Source of the DNA: an uncultured Thiothrix sp.
GTDB lineage: Bacteria > Pseudomonadota > Gammaproteobacteria > Thiotrichales > Thiotrichaceae
NCBI RefSeq assembly: GCF_937873765.1
Contig: NZ_CALMZC010000050.1
Span: 1-64,000 of the forward strand
DNA: 64,000 nucleotides
Reading direction: 5' to 3'
The translations under genes and the position numbers were made by a program. Numbering within the stretch: the first letter of the stretch is position 1; each line of letters begins with the position of its first letter. The notes beneath the pieces are model-generated. The model saw only the letters and a program-made list of their open reading frames with translations. It had not been told where the DNA came from and did no database searches. Positions 17,629 to 26,872 of the stretch are shown here, piece by piece.

Positions 17629-17747
17629 AACTGATATTCATCAATGGTTTTTATGTGACTTTTTTACAACATATAGTATTCTAAACGTCTCTAAGCATAC
17701 TGTACACTTTTACCGTGTCAGTGTTGGGTTGAAGTGTCACCCGAAGT

Positions 17748-17769
17748 ACCATCATTCTCGATGGTTTTT
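17748..17769 (+). terminator. small stem-loop with T-run before SH3 gene
   Basis: ACCATC and GATGGT form a six-base stem around a six-base loop, followed by TTTTT. It lies 120 bases after the queA stop and 63 bases before the next start. It is either the queA terminator or, since the stem is weak, an attenuator in the leader of the SH3-repeat gene. Confidence 0.45.
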
Positions 17770-17831
17770 AAGTTTGATCGAAGATGAAGACTCTCCAAAC
17801 TAGCGGCCAAGTCTTTGTCATCGGAGGAAAC

Positions 17832-18674
17832 ATGAACAAGCAATTACTTAAAAAAATGATCCCTGCTGTCATTGCAGGAGCCTTTCTATTGACAGCCTCG
17901 GTTCAAGCATTGGCTGCTCCTTTAACTTTACCCGCAGATAGTTCAAAAATTTACCAAGTTAAGGGTAGAACCCCTGGCAATGTCTTAAAAATGTACAAAA
18001 AGCCGGGGGCGGATATTTTAGTCAACATCCCACACAATGCGACTTGGCTGGTACGCCGTAATGCCCAGCAACTAGTAGGTAATGTGCTTTGGGAAAAAGT
18101 CAGTTGGGATGATATGACTGGCTGGGTGGAATCCAGTGCTTTAAGTTATGATGCTGAATCCACTAGTATTGCTGCCGCGCGCCGCGCTTGCTTAGTTGAC
18201 CCCAAAGTTCCACAAGATCAAAAAGTTTGCTGTGGTTATCCTGAAAAAGCCAAAGGCTTACCATTCCGTTCAGTGCCTATTTACTCAGTACGTGGCTTAA
18301 CTCCCGGTCAAAGCTTAATGATGTATGTAGAAGAAGGTGACAAATCTGCGATTGCTGTGGAAATTCCGCATAATGCGACTTGGATTACCAAAATGGGAAA
18401 AGTAGCTAAGGGTGGTGATGTTTCTTTTGAATTAGTGCGTTGGGCTGGCCAAAATGGTTGGGTGAATGCAGCTTACATAACAGAAGATCCAGTAAAAACC
18501 AAAGAAGGCGATGCTAAGCGCCGTTTATGTAGTGGTGGTAAAGAACTCTTACCAGCCGCTGCCTCTGACATCGTTTGCTTGCCTGCTTCGGTAATTCGTC
18601 GCTTGCGTGAATCTGGTGCATTATCTGATGAAGTTTTACGAAAACTAGCACAACAACCCCCAAAGAAAAACTAA
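17832..18674 (+). CDS. secreted protein with two SH3-like repeats
   Basis: 280 residues from the ATG at 17832, which follows a GGAGGA ribosome site; an upstream ATG at 17784 lacks one. A signal peptide spans about 1-29 (ending A-L-A-A). Two tandem bacterial SH3-like units follow. Each starts with I-Y-X-V-(K/R)-G, then T-P-G with L-X-M-Y, then I-P-H-N-A-T-W, and closes with W-X-X-X-X-G-W-V (about residues 40-110 and 150-220). Such domains usually bind peptidoglycan or target periplasmic proteins. Several Cys follow each unit and could pair. I recognise no catalytic domain. It stands alone, bounded by terminators. Confidence 0.72.
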   Translation: MNKQLLKKMIPAVIAGAFLLTASVQALAAPLTLPADSSKIYQVKGRTPGNVLKMYKKPGADILVNIPHNATWLVRRNAQQLVGNVLWEKVSWDDMTGWVESSALSYDAESTSIAAARRACLVDPKVPQDQKVCCGYPEKAKGLPFRSVPIYSVRGLTPGQSLMMYVEEGDKSAIAVEIPHNATWITKMGKVAKGGDVSFELVRWAGQNGWVNAAYITEDPVKTKEGDAKRRLCSGGKELLPAAASDIVCLPASVIRRLRESGALSDEVLRKLAQQPPKKN

Positions 18675-18698
18675 GCTTTTCACTAAAGCTCTAAACAA

Positions 18699-18728
18699 AA
18701 AAGGCATCTTCTAAGGATGCCTTTATTT
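18699..18728. terminator. bidirectional terminator between SH3 gene and folD
   Basis: AAGGCATC (18701-18708) pairs with GATGCCTT (18716-18723) around a seven-base loop. There are A's on the left and TTTATTT on the right. It lies between convergent genes, so it can stop transcription from either side. Confidence 0.75.
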
Positions 18729-18757
18729 AGGTTAACTAACCATTTTAAAACTGAATT

Positions 18758-19612
18758 CTAGAACTGATGCTTTTCGCAAGCACTCAAGGTATTACGCATC
18801 AGCATCGCCACAGTCATCGGTCCTACACCACCGGGAACTGGAGTAATCCAAGCAACCCTTTCTTTGGCAGCCTCATAATCTACATCCCCGGACAAGCGCC
18901 CTGACTCCAAACGGTTAATACCTACGTCTATCACTACAGCTCCCATTTTAAGCCATTCCGCTTTTACAAAGCCGGGTTTACCGACAGCTACCACTACAAT
19001 ATCGGCTTGAGCAATTAATTCCGGCGTATTGGATGTAAAACGATGGCACACAGTGACCGTCGCACCGACTAATAGCAGTTCTAAAGCCATCGGGCGGCCA
19101 ACAATATTTGAGGCACCGACTACCACCGCGTGCTTACCTAAACAACTAATCCCTGCGGATTCGAGTAAACGCATCACGCCATACGGGGTACAAGGCCGCA
19201 GGCCAGGAATCCGCAACGTTAAACGCCCAACATTGGTCGGATGGAAACCATCTACATCTTTACCCGGATCAATCCGTTCGATCACTAAAGATGTATCAAT
19301 ATGCTCAGGCAGCGGTAATTGAATCAGAATACCATCGACCGTGTGATCCTCATTTAAACGATCTACAATCTTTAAGAGTTCGTACTGAGTGGTCTCGGCT
19401 GGCAAATCATACGAACGTGAAATAATACCCACTTCGTCACAAGCACGGCGCTTGTTATTAACATATACATGAGAGGCCGGATCATTGCCGATTAAAATAA
19501 CCGCCAAGCCCGGTGGACGTTTACCCTGTGCTATTCGCTCTGTAACTCTATTTTTAACTTCTTGGCGAACTTGAGCAGCCACCTGCTTGCCATCAATGAT
19601 TTTTGCGACCAT
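18758..19612 (-). CDS. folD: bifunctional methylene-THF dehydrogenase / methenyl-THF cyclohydrolase
   Basis: 284 residues from the ATG at 19612 (M-V-A-K-I-I-D-G-K); the frame extends ten codons upstream without matching the family. Signatures are Y-V-N-N-K-R-R-A-C, the catalytic-Lys segment, Q-L-P-L-P-E-H-I, the NADP-binding G-A-S-N-I-V-G-R-P, and [10 protein letters not shown] near the end. FolD interconverts methylene-, methenyl- and formyl-tetrahydrofolate in the cytoplasm. It lies 54 bases beyond ppsR in the same direction and could share its transcript. Confidence 0.96.
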   Translation of the reverse strand: MVAKIIDGKQVAAQVRQEVKNRVTERIAQGKRPPGLAVILIGNDPASHVYVNNKRRACDEVGIISRSYDLPAETTQYELLKIVDRLNEDHTVDGILIQLPLPEHIDTSLVIERIDPGKDVDGFHPTNVGRLTLRIPGLRPCTPYGVMRLLESAGISCLGKHAVVVGASNIVGRPMALELLLVGATVTVCHRFTSNTPELIAQADIVVVAVGKPGFVKAEWLKMGAVVIDVGINRLESGRLSGDVDYEAAKERVAWITPVPGGVGPMTVAMLMRNTLSACEKHQF

Positions 19613-19666
19613 CGTCCGACCTCTGCACACAAAGAATCGCATCTTCGCATGTCTTAATGGCTGCTG

Positions 19667-20500
19667 TCACTGTCCATACAAATGACGTTTTAAACCACTG
19701 CCATTGAGAATAATGGTGCTGATTTCTTCGATAGAAATATTAGTGGTATCAATATAGGGAATATTTAACTGTTTATAGAGCTTTTCCTGCCAATCAAGCT
19801 CGTGCTGGCACTGTGCCACTGAAGCATAACGACTATTTGGACGACGCTCTTGGCGGATAAGATGCAACTGCTCGACATTCAAAGTTAAGCCAAACAATTT
19901 ATGTTTATACGGCTCCAAAATTTTGGGTAAGCGTAAAACATCCATGTCTTCTTCAGTGAGTGGATAGTTAGCAGCGGAAATACCATATTGCAGGGCTAGA
20001 TATAAACAAGTCGGCGTTTTGCCTGAACGCGAAACACCCACCAGAATAATATCTGCTTCATTAAAATTCTTTGCAGATACCCCATCATCATTGCTCAAAG
20101 TATAATTAATCGCCGCAATCCGATTAAAATAAGAAGAATTGTTTTGCAATCCATGTGAACGCCCCACCGCATGGGCCGAAGGTTGCTGCAGCTCTTGCTC
20201 CATTGAACCGATGAAAGTACCAAAAAAGTCATAAATCATACAGTTAGCTTGAGCTATGACTGCACGAATATCATCATCCACTAATGTACTAAAGATTAAG
20301 GGTCGACAACCATCGCGCTCGGCAGCGGCGTTAATACGTGCTGCTAAGTCGTTGGCTTTGGCTAACGAATCGAGGAAGGGAACATTAATTTTATTCCAGT
20401 CAATACCATCAAATTGGGTCAGCAGACTGTGACCCAAAGTTTCTGCGGTAATACCAGTACGGTCAGACAAATAGTAAACCGTACGTTTTTGCCTGCTCAT
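19667..20500 (-). CDS. ppsR: PEP synthase regulatory kinase/pyrophosphorylase
   Basis: 277 residues of the DUF299 family. The N-terminus V-Y-Y-L-S-D-R-T-G-I-T-A-E-T-L-G and the P-loop G-V-S-R-S-G-K-T-P-T (near residue 154) are diagnostic. These bifunctional proteins inactivate PEP synthase by ADP-dependent threonine phosphorylation and reactivate it by phosphorolysis. The gene lies 18 bases downstream of ppsA and reads the same way, so target and regulator are probably cotranscribed; in E. coli the two genes are divergent. Confidence 0.95.
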   Translation of the reverse strand: MSRQKRTVYYLSDRTGITAETLGHSLLTQFDGIDWNKINVPFLDSLAKANDLAARINAAAERDGCRPLIFSTLVDDDIRAVIAQANCMIYDFFGTFIGSMEQELQQPSAHAVGRSHGLQNNSSYFNRIAAINYTLSNDDGVSAKNFNEADIILVGVSRSGKTPTCLYLALQYGISAANYPLTEEDMDVLRLPKILEPYKHKLFGLTLNVEQLHLIRQERRPNSRYASVAQCQHELDWQEKLYKQLNIPYIDTTNISIEEISTIILNGSGLKRHLYGQ

Positions 20501-20518
20501 ACTGAACTCCTTAACTAA

Positions 20519-22897
20519 TTAGTGCTTTTCAAGACTGGCTAAATGCAACCAAGTATTGACAACGGTATCGGGATTCAAGGAAATACTACTGATCCCTTGC
20601 TCATGTAACCAAGCTGCAAAATCAGGGTAATCAGAGGGGCCTTGACCACAAATACCAACATATTTTCCTTGTTTTTTACAAGCTGCAATCGCCATGCTCA
20701 AAAGCTTTTTCACTGCGGGATTACGCTCATCAAACAGATGCGCAATTAAGCCAGAATCACGATCTAAGCCTAAAGATAGCTGAGTCATATCATTAGAACC
20801 AATTGAGAAACCATCGAAATATTCTAAGAATTCTTCCGCCAAAACAGCATTGGATGGAATCTCGCACATCATAATTAAGCGTAAATCATTTTCACCGCGC
20901 TTAATCCCTTGCGAGGCCAAGAGCTCGGTCACTTGCTGAGCCTCTTCCAAAGTACGGCAGAAAGGAATCATGACCTCAACATTGGTCAGCCCCATCTCGT
21001 TACGGACTTTACGTAAAGCTTGGCATTCCAGCTCAAAACAACTGCGGAAATCAGTCGATAAATAACGCGAAACTCCACGATAACCAATCATAGGGTTTTC
21101 TTCATGCGGCTCGTAACGATCACCCGCTAATAAATTCGCATATTCATTCGATTTGAAATCGGACATGCGCACAATCACTTTATGCGGATGGAAAGCAGCC
21201 GCTAAAGTCGCAATACCTTCCACTAACTTTTCCACATAAAAATCGACCGGACTTGAATAGCCCGCAATTTTCTTACCGATTTTTGTTTTGAGTTCTTCTG
21301 GCAAGAGATCGAACTCCATCAACGCTTTCGGATGAATCCCAATTGTATTGTTAATGATGAACTCTAAACGCGCTAAACCCACACCTTCATTTGGCAAACG
21401 CGAGAAAGAGAAGGAACGCTCAGGATTGCCCACATTCATCATGATCTTGACAGACAAATCAGGCAAATTGCCGGTATCTGCGGTCATCCGCTCAAAACCA
21501 AGCAAACCTGCATAAATGAAGCCCGTATCACCTTCGGCACAAGACACCGTGACTTCATCACCATTGGCAATCAAATCGGTTGCATTCCCACATCCAACCA
21601 CCGCAGGAATGCCCATTTCACGGGCAATAATGGCCGCGTGACAAGTACGCCCACCACGATTAGTCACGATGGCAGAAGCACGCTTCATGATCGGTTCCCA
21701 ATCAGGATCGGTCATATCAGTAACCAGCACATCCCCTTCTTGGACTTCATGCATTTGCGCGATGCTCATGATGATGCGCGCTTTACCTTGGCCAATTTTC
21801 TGTCCAATCGCACGCCCCTCCGCAATTACTTCACCTCTACTAGCTAATTGATAGCGCTCAACCACAGTAGTTTTGGCACGGCTTTCTACGGTTTCAGGAC
21901 GGGCTTGTACAATGTACAGCTTGCCATCGCCACCATCTAAAGCCCACTCGATATCCATTGGGCGACCATAGTGCTTTTCAATGATTAATGCTTGGCGAGC
22001 TAAAGATTCAACTTGTGCATCGGTCAAGCAGAATCTTTGCCGACGGTTATCATCTACCTTACGAGTTAAGGTGGCTTTATTATGTGCACCACCTTGAATG
22101 TCATAGATCATCTCAAGCGCTTTTTCACCTAACCGCCGTGATAAAATGGCAGGGCGATTAGCGGCTAAATTCGGCTTATAGACATAAAACTCATCAGGAT
22201 TAACCGCACCCTGTACCACGGTTTCACCTAAACCATATGCACCCGTGATAAAGACTGCATCGCGGAAACCAGATTCGGTATCTAAAGTGAACATGACACC
22301 GCTCGCACCAATATCGCTGCGTGCCATTTTTTGAATACCAGCTGATAAGAACACCTTGTCATGCTCAAAATGCTGATGCACCCGATAAGCAATTGCACGG
22401 TCATTGTATAAAGACGCGAAAACTTCTTTAATCGCTGCAATGACATTATCTAAGCCACACACATTTAGGAAAGTTTCTTGTTGGCCCGCAAAGGAAGCAT
22501 CCGGTAAATCCTCGGCAGTCGCCGAGGAGCGCACTGCGAAGGAAGCCGTATCCCCTGAACCTTCTGCTAGTTTTTGATAAGCTTCGGTCACAGCGCTTAA
22601 TAGGGCTTGTGGTAAGGGCGCATCCATTAACCAACCACGAATCGTTTTTCCCGCATGGGTTAAAGCATTGATATCATCGACATTTAGAGTAGCTAGGAGC
22701 TGATTAATACGCGTATCTAAGCCATCGTATTGTAGAAAATCACGATAGGCATCCGTAGTAGTCGCAAAGCCGCCGGGAACGCTAACACCCCTATTCGCTA
22801 AATTACTTATCATTTCCCCGAGTGACGCATTCTTGCCCCCTACAGTATTGACGTCATGCATGCCTAGTTGATCAAACCACAAAATATAATCAGCCAT
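20519..22897 (-). CDS. ppsA: phosphoenolpyruvate synthase
   Basis: 792 residues, full length. An N-terminal ATP-grasp domain is followed by the swivelling phosphohistidine domain with [13 protein letters not shown] (catalytic His near residue 421) and a C-terminal PEP/pyruvate-binding TIM barrel (G-S-N-D-M-T-Q-L and C-G-Q-G-P). PpsA makes PEP from pyruvate, ATP and water, a gluconeogenic step useful when carbon enters as pyruvate or acetate. It is the promoter-proximal gene of ppsA-ppsR. The 285-base interval to the divergent LysR gene must hold both promoters; I see only a GCGGC/GCCGC inverted repeat there (near 23001-23023). Confidence 0.97.
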   Translation of the reverse strand: MADYILWFDQLGMHDVNTVGGKNASLGEMISNLANRGVSVPGGFATTTDAYRDFLQYDGLDTRINQLLATLNVDDINALTHAGKTIRGWLMDAPLPQALLSAVTEAYQKLAEGSGDTASFAVRSSATAEDLPDASFAGQQETFLNVCGLDNVIAAIKEVFASLYNDRAIAYRVHQHFEHDKVFLSAGIQKMARSDIGASGVMFTLDTESGFRDAVFITGAYGLGETVVQGAVNPDEFYVYKPNLAANRPAILSRRLGEKALEMIYDIQGGAHNKATLTRKVDDNRRQRFCLTDAQVESLARQALIIEKHYGRPMDIEWALDGGDGKLYIVQARPETVESRAKTTVVERYQLASRGEVIAEGRAIGQKIGQGKARIIMSIAQMHEVQEGDVLVTDMTDPDWEPIMKRASAIVTNRGGRTCHAAIIAREMGIPAVVGCGNATDLIANGDEVTVSCAEGDTGFIYAGLLGFERMTADTGNLPDLSVKIMMNVGNPERSFSFSRLPNEGVGLARLEFIINNTIGIHPKALMEFDLLPEELKTKIGKKIAGYSSPVDFYVEKLVEGIATLAAAFHPHKVIVRMSDFKSNEYANLLAGDRYEPHEENPMIGYRGVSRYLSTDFRSCFELECQALRKVRNEMGLTNVEVMIPFCRTLEEAQQVTELLASQGIKRGENDLRLIMMCEIPSNAVLAEEFLEYFDGFSIGSNDMTQLSLGLDRDSGLIAHLFDERNPAVKKLLSMAIAACKKQGKYVGICGQGPSDYPDFAAWLHEQGISSISLNPDTVVNTWLHLASLEKH

Positions 22898-23182
22898 TAT
22901 AAAACTCCCAAAAGATTAAAATTTGGCTAGTACAGGGGAAGATTAGCTTATCGAAAAAATGCTAAGAACGCATCTGAATAGAAGGAGTGGTAGAAAAGAG
23001 CGGCATCCACTAGGAACGCCGCAAGCACCACAGTTAGCATGAGATAACATTGCATGAATGTTTGATGGCCGTAATCTTAACAAAGCATGACTGATTTATT
23101 AAAATCAATTGTTTCAATTTTTACTATTAACTAGCACAATAGTAGAGCATACAACTATTTACTTTAAGCACCCAGGAAAATC

Positions 23183-24112
23183 ATGCACTACTATAAACAG
23201 ACACGTTACAAGCTGTTGCGTACCTTTTGTGTGGTCGCACAAAAAGAAAACATTACTCATGCCGCCGAGCAGCTGCATATCAGTCAACCCACAGTGTCTT
23301 TACAAGTGCAAGCTTTAGAACGTGAAATGGGACAAAAGCTGTTAGAGCGCCGTGGCCCGAGTGTCAAACTCACGCCAGAGGGCAAAGTGCTCTATCAATT
23401 AGTGCAGCCTTTAGCTGCAGGTATTGATAGCTTGCGCGAAACCTTTGCGGCGAGCTTAGGCAAAATGGAAATGGGTGAACTCGATATTGCTGCCGGTCAA
23501 TCTACTTCGCTGTATGTTTTACCCGAATATATTCAACAGTTTAAACAGGCTTATCCTGGCATCCGCATCAATATGCATAATGTGGAAGGTCAAAGTGGCA
23601 TGAAAATGCTGCTGGAAGATCAAGTGGATTTAGCCATTGGCCCGCTGCTCCAAGTACCTGATAGCATCATTTATCAGCCTTTTGCGAATTTTCGCTCAAT
23701 CTTAATTGTGCCTGAAGGACATCCACTCACTCAGCAAGTGAATATCACTTTAGAAGATATTAGCCCGTATGGCCTAATTCTCCCACCTAAAAATCAAAGT
23801 ACGTGGCGAATGGTGGATACAGTATTCCGCCAACATGAAGTGTCTTACTCCGTGAGTATGGAAGCAGGCGGTTGGGAGATTGTTAAAAAATATGTCGAAC
23901 TCGGTATCGGTATTTCTATTGTTACCGATGTTTGCTTAAACTCTTATGATAAAATCGTGGGTATTCCGTTAGACCATTACTTTCCATCACGCAATTATGG
24001 GCTGATTGTACGTCGTGGTAAATTTTTCACCCCCCAAGCCAAACGCTTTATAGAAATGTTTGATCCGTTCTTTTTTAGCCGTACCAGTGATGACGACGAG
24101 GATGAACTTTAA
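23183..24112 (+). CDS. LysR-family transcriptional regulator
   Basis: 309 residues. An N-terminal winged helix-turn-helix (about 10-70) contains N-I-T-H-A-A-E-Q-L-H-I-S-Q-P-T-V-S-L-Q-V, the LysR recognition helix. The C-terminal substrate-binding domain (about 95-295) begins G-E-L-D-I-A-A-G-Q-S-T-S. It resembles the CysB/CbbR-like branch in its opening, but the ligand cannot be named. The C-terminus is very acidic (D-D-D-E-D-E-L). It is divergent from ppsA, which could be its target, as LysR proteins often regulate the divergent neighbour. Confidence 0.85.
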   Translation: MHYYKQTRYKLLRTFCVVAQKENITHAAEQLHISQPTVSLQVQALEREMGQKLLERRGPSVKLTPEGKVLYQLVQPLAAGIDSLRETFAASLGKMEMGELDIAAGQSTSLYVLPEYIQQFKQAYPGIRINMHNVEGQSGMKMLLEDQVDLAIGPLLQVPDSIIYQPFANFRSILIVPEGHPLTQQVNITLEDISPYGLILPPKNQSTWRMVDTVFRQHEVSYSVSMEAGGWEIVKKYVELGIGISIVTDVCLNSYDKIVGIPLDHYFPSRNYGLIVRRGKFFTPQAKRFIEMFDPFFFSRTSDDDEDEL

Positions 24113-24160
24113 AATGAGCTTATTTTAAATCGACCGCATAACCATAGCTTCGACTAAAAG

Positions 24161-24174
24161 CTGATGCAGATCAA
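24161..24174. promoter_or_regulatory. candidate FNR box upstream of hemN
   Basis: CTGATGCAGATCAA matches the FNR consensus TTGAT-N4-ATCAA at nine of ten defined bases. It lies about 157 bases before the hemN start. Oxygen-independent coproporphyrinogen oxidase is a common FNR target and fnr itself is the next gene, so the site is plausible. No strong -10 was identified at the expected distance. Confidence 0.5.
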
Positions 24175-24331
24175 ATACTCTTGAGTTTTTGATTAGCTGA
24201 TGCCAGTTAGCCTCCCACTATTGACTTTAGTCATGCTAGTTTTTAAACAAAGCCGCCATGCTAGGACACTTTTTAGAACTTCCAGCCAGCGGCTGCTCTT
24301 TAAACCCTGTACGTATTTGTCGAGGTTCAGT

Positions 24332-25717
24332 ATGAAAAGTATAAGTTTTGACCCAGACTTGATACGCCGTTATGACATTGCGGGACCACGTTACACGTCC
24401 TACCCCACTGCGGTTTCCTTTAAAGACTTCTCAGCGGCTGACTATATAAGTCAGGCACGCCAAAGTAATGAGGATTTAATTCCCCTACCCTTGTCTTTAT
24501 ATTTTCATATTCCTTTTTGTGCGACTGTTTGCTTTTATTGCGCTTGCAATAAAATCGTTACGAAAAACCGAGAACAAGCTAGCCTGTACTTAAATTATTT
24601 GTTTCGTGAAATTGAGCTACAAGCCGCCCTGTATGATCCTGATCGGCGCGTCAATCAGTTGCATTGGGGAGGCGGCACGCCGACCTTTTTAAATCATGCG
24701 CAAATCGCTGCTTTGATGACTAAAACTCGTCAACACTTTAATCTGTTAACAGATGATAGTGGCGATTATTCAATTGAAATTGACCCGCGCTCAGTGAATG
24801 CTGAAACTATCCAACTGCTTCGTGAGCAAGGCTTTAATCGCTTTAGTTTAGGTGTACAAGACATTGATGAACGTGTGCAACGAGCCATCAATCGTATTCA
24901 GCCGACTGAACAAACTCTAGAAATTATTCAAACCTGTCGAGCACAGGGAGCGAAATCAATCAGTGTTGATTTGATTTACGGCTTGCCTTTACAAACCTTA
25001 GCAGGCTTCAGTCAAACTTTAGAAACCGTGATTGACTGGTCACCAGATCGTATTTCGTTGTTTAACTACGCTCATTTACCCACGCTTTTCATGCCACAGC
25101 GACGAATTAACAGTGCAGAATTACCCTCTAGCGAAGAAAAACTACAAATCCTACAACATGCGGTTCAGCAACTAACTGCTGCAGGCTACGTATATATTGG
25201 CATGGATCATTTTGCTAAACCTAATGACGAATTAGCTTTAGCCCAAGAACACGGCAGCTTACATCGCAATTTCCAAGGTTACACCACCCATGCCGACTGC
25301 GACTTAGTCGCGATGGGCGTCAGTGCCATCAGTAATGTTGCAGATTGTTATAGCCAGAATGAAAAAACCACTGATGCCTACTATGCTGCTTTAGATGCGG
25401 GTCGTTTAGCAGTGACAAGAGGTGTTACACTCACTGAGGATGACCACATCCGACGCTATGTTATTCAGCAACTCACTTGCCAATTTGCGGTGGATTTAAA
25501 AACAGTTGAGAACGAATTTAAGATCGACGCAGCGAGCTACTTCAAAAGCGAACTAGCTCAATTAGCGAGTATGCAAGCTGATCATTTGCTGGAAATCGAT
25601 GGTAGTAACCTTACCATTACTCCGCGTGGACGGTTTCTAGTTAGGAATATTTGTATGACTTTCGATGCGAGTTTAAAACAAGCATCGGCTACGCAGCGGT
25701 TTTCTAAAGTGATCTAA
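24332..25717 (+). CDS. hemN: oxygen-independent coproporphyrinogen III oxidase
   Basis: About 461 residues from the ATG at 24332; the frame extends upstream without family similarity. The radical-SAM cluster motif is F-H-I-P-F-C-A-T-V-C-F-Y-C-A-C (Cys-x3-Cys-x2-Cys plus the extra Cys typical of HemN). W-G-G-G-T-P-T and the N-terminal R-Y-D-I-A-G-P-R-Y-T-S-Y-P-T are also typical. The enzyme decarboxylates coproporphyrinogen III to protoporphyrinogen IX without oxygen, in haem synthesis. It converges with fnr (12 bases between stops) and has an FNR-like box upstream. Confidence 0.96.
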   Translation: MKSISFDPDLIRRYDIAGPRYTSYPTAVSFKDFSAADYISQARQSNEDLIPLPLSLYFHIPFCATVCFYCACNKIVTKNREQASLYLNYLFREIELQAALYDPDRRVNQLHWGGGTPTFLNHAQIAALMTKTRQHFNLLTDDSGDYSIEIDPRSVNAETIQLLREQGFNRFSLGVQDIDERVQRAINRIQPTEQTLEIIQTCRAQGAKSISVDLIYGLPLQTLAGFSQTLETVIDWSPDRISLFNYAHLPTLFMPQRRINSAELPSSEEKLQILQHAVQQLTAAGYVYIGMDHFAKPNDELALAQEHGSLHRNFQGYTTHADCDLVAMGVSAISNVADCYSQNEKTTDAYYAALDAGRLAVTRGVTLTEDDHIRRYVIQQLTCQFAVDLKTVENEFKIDAASYFKSELAQLASMQADHLLEIDGSNLTITPRGRFLVRNICMTFDASLKQASATQRFSKVI

Positions 25718-25729
25718 ACTCACACTAGT

Positions 25730-26467
25730 CTAGCGGCACTGATGATGCCCTAAACCTTTGAGTCGCTCAGGTGACAAGATTTCAATCAGACGGTGATTCA
25801 CACTAATAATGCCGTCTTCTTGTAAACGCGAGAACATGCGGCTTAGAGTTTCTACTGCCATACCTAAGTAATTAGCTAAATCATGGCGCGGCATCGGCAA
25901 ATAGAATTCACGACCAGAAAAGCCGCGCGATTGATTACGCTCAGAAATGCCGGTTAAGAAGGTGGCTAAACGTTCTTCGGTGCGCATCTGCCCTAAAGTT
26001 AAAAGTAGTTGATGCTCACGCCCGATTTCCATTCCCACTTGGCGCATCATGCCATTGCGCATACTCGCAATACTGCCACAAAGGTCATGGAAGGAGTTCA
26101 TGTTCAGCTCGCAAACAAAGGTGTCTTCTAAAGCTTGTGCGTCACAACTGTGCTTACTATTCGCAAAGGCATCAAAACCGACCAAGTCACCGGGCAAATA
26201 AAACCCTAAAATTTGTTCTTCTCCATCTAAAGTCGATAAAGAAGTTTTAATCGAACCCGACTTCACCGCATAAATAGCTTGATGAGGATCGTCACGGCGA
26301 TAGAGATAGTCTTTCTTATTGATTTTAATAGCCTTATCAATAGCAGACTCTAGCCTTGTTAATTCTTCTTTGGTTAACCCCCGTGGCAAGCATAGCTCAC
26401 TTAAACTGCAATTATTACAGGCCACAGTAGTTTTTTTATTGGTAGAAATACGGCTAGAAGACATCAT
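25730..26467 (-). CDS. fnr: FNR-type oxygen-sensing transcription regulator
   Basis: 245 residues from the ATG at 26467, which follows a perfect GGAGG; the frame extends to a TTG four codons earlier. Cys17, Cys20 and Cys26 (C-N-N-C-S-L-S-E-L-C) plus Cys108 match the four [4Fe-4S] ligands of FNR. The cyclic-nucleotide-like domain and C-terminal CRP-type HTH (L-G-M-A-V-E-T-L-S-R-M-F-S-R-L) follow; the E-x2-S-R contacts define TTGAT recognition. It should activate anaerobic and microaerobic genes when oxygen falls. An FNR box lies 60 bases upstream of the start. Confidence 0.95.
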   Translation of the reverse strand: MMSSSRISTNKKTTVACNNCSLSELCLPRGLTKEELTRLESAIDKAIKINKKDYLYRRDDPHQAIYAVKSGSIKTSLSTLDGEEQILGFYLPGDLVGFDAFANSKHSCDAQALEDTFVCELNMNSFHDLCGSIASMRNGMMRQVGMEIGREHQLLLTLGQMRTEERLATFLTGISERNQSRGFSGREFYLPMPRHDLANYLGMAVETLSRMFSRLQEDGIISVNHRLIEILSPERLKGLGHHQCR

Positions 26468-26526
26468 CTTTGCCTCCAAAACAGTTGAAACACTCTAGTT
26501 TTTCTCTTTGCAGGTTAAAGGAATGC

Positions 26527-26540
26527 TTGACTTAGATCAA
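26527..26540. promoter_or_regulatory. FNR box upstream of fnr
   Basis: TTGACTTAGATCAA matches TTGAT-N4-ATCAA at nine of ten positions. It lies 60 bases before the fnr start, a distance compatible with autoregulation. It is about 140 bases before the small RNA's predicted start on the other strand, too far for standard class II activation of that RNA. Confidence 0.6.
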
Positions 26541-26669
26541 GCTTTACTGTTGTGCGGTGCACCTAAACTAGGCATAAAAGTTGTAAACCTCATAATTAAT
26601 ATACTCAAGGTAAAAATATAAAAAAATTTAATGGGTTCAAGCGTTGTTAATTTAACTCCACCTATACTG

Positions 26670-26786
26670 CGCCTATGGATTCAAGATTGAACGGAAGGTC
26701 TGAGATCCAGCCACATAACAACAAGAGTTGCATTGTAGCGACCAGCTTCCTTAAAGTCTTCTGCGGACCTCCGGGTCCGCTTTTTT
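26670..26786 (+). ncRNA. candidate small regulatory RNA between fnr and smc
   Basis: TATACT at 26663-26668 resembles a -10 box, and a strong terminator ends at 26786, giving an RNA of about 110-117 bases with no convincing reading frame. GGAAG...GGTC near 26693 can pair with GACC...CTTCC at 26740-26750. The enclosed loop contains A-rich AACAACAAGAG (26717-26727), the kind of ARN/CA motif bound by Hfq (or Hfq-Crc). I recognise no named family. A transcript boundary before smc is also clear, as smc starts 87 bases after the terminator. Its 5' end and role are inferred. Confidence 0.5.
26763..26786 (+). terminator. strong rho-independent terminator
   Basis: GCGGACC and GGTCCGC form a seven-base GC-rich stem with a TCCG loop, followed directly by six T's. 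No gene on the plus strand precedes it for over a kilobase except hemN, whose stop is far away and beyond the oppositely directed fnr. It therefore most likely ends a small RNA. Confidence 0.85.
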
Positions 26787-26872
26787 ATTTCTGCTATTTG
26801 CAAAACTCCCCTTTTTAGCTCATTCTTACGCGCTTTTCTCAGTCACCCTCAATAAACTGAACCTCAACAACC

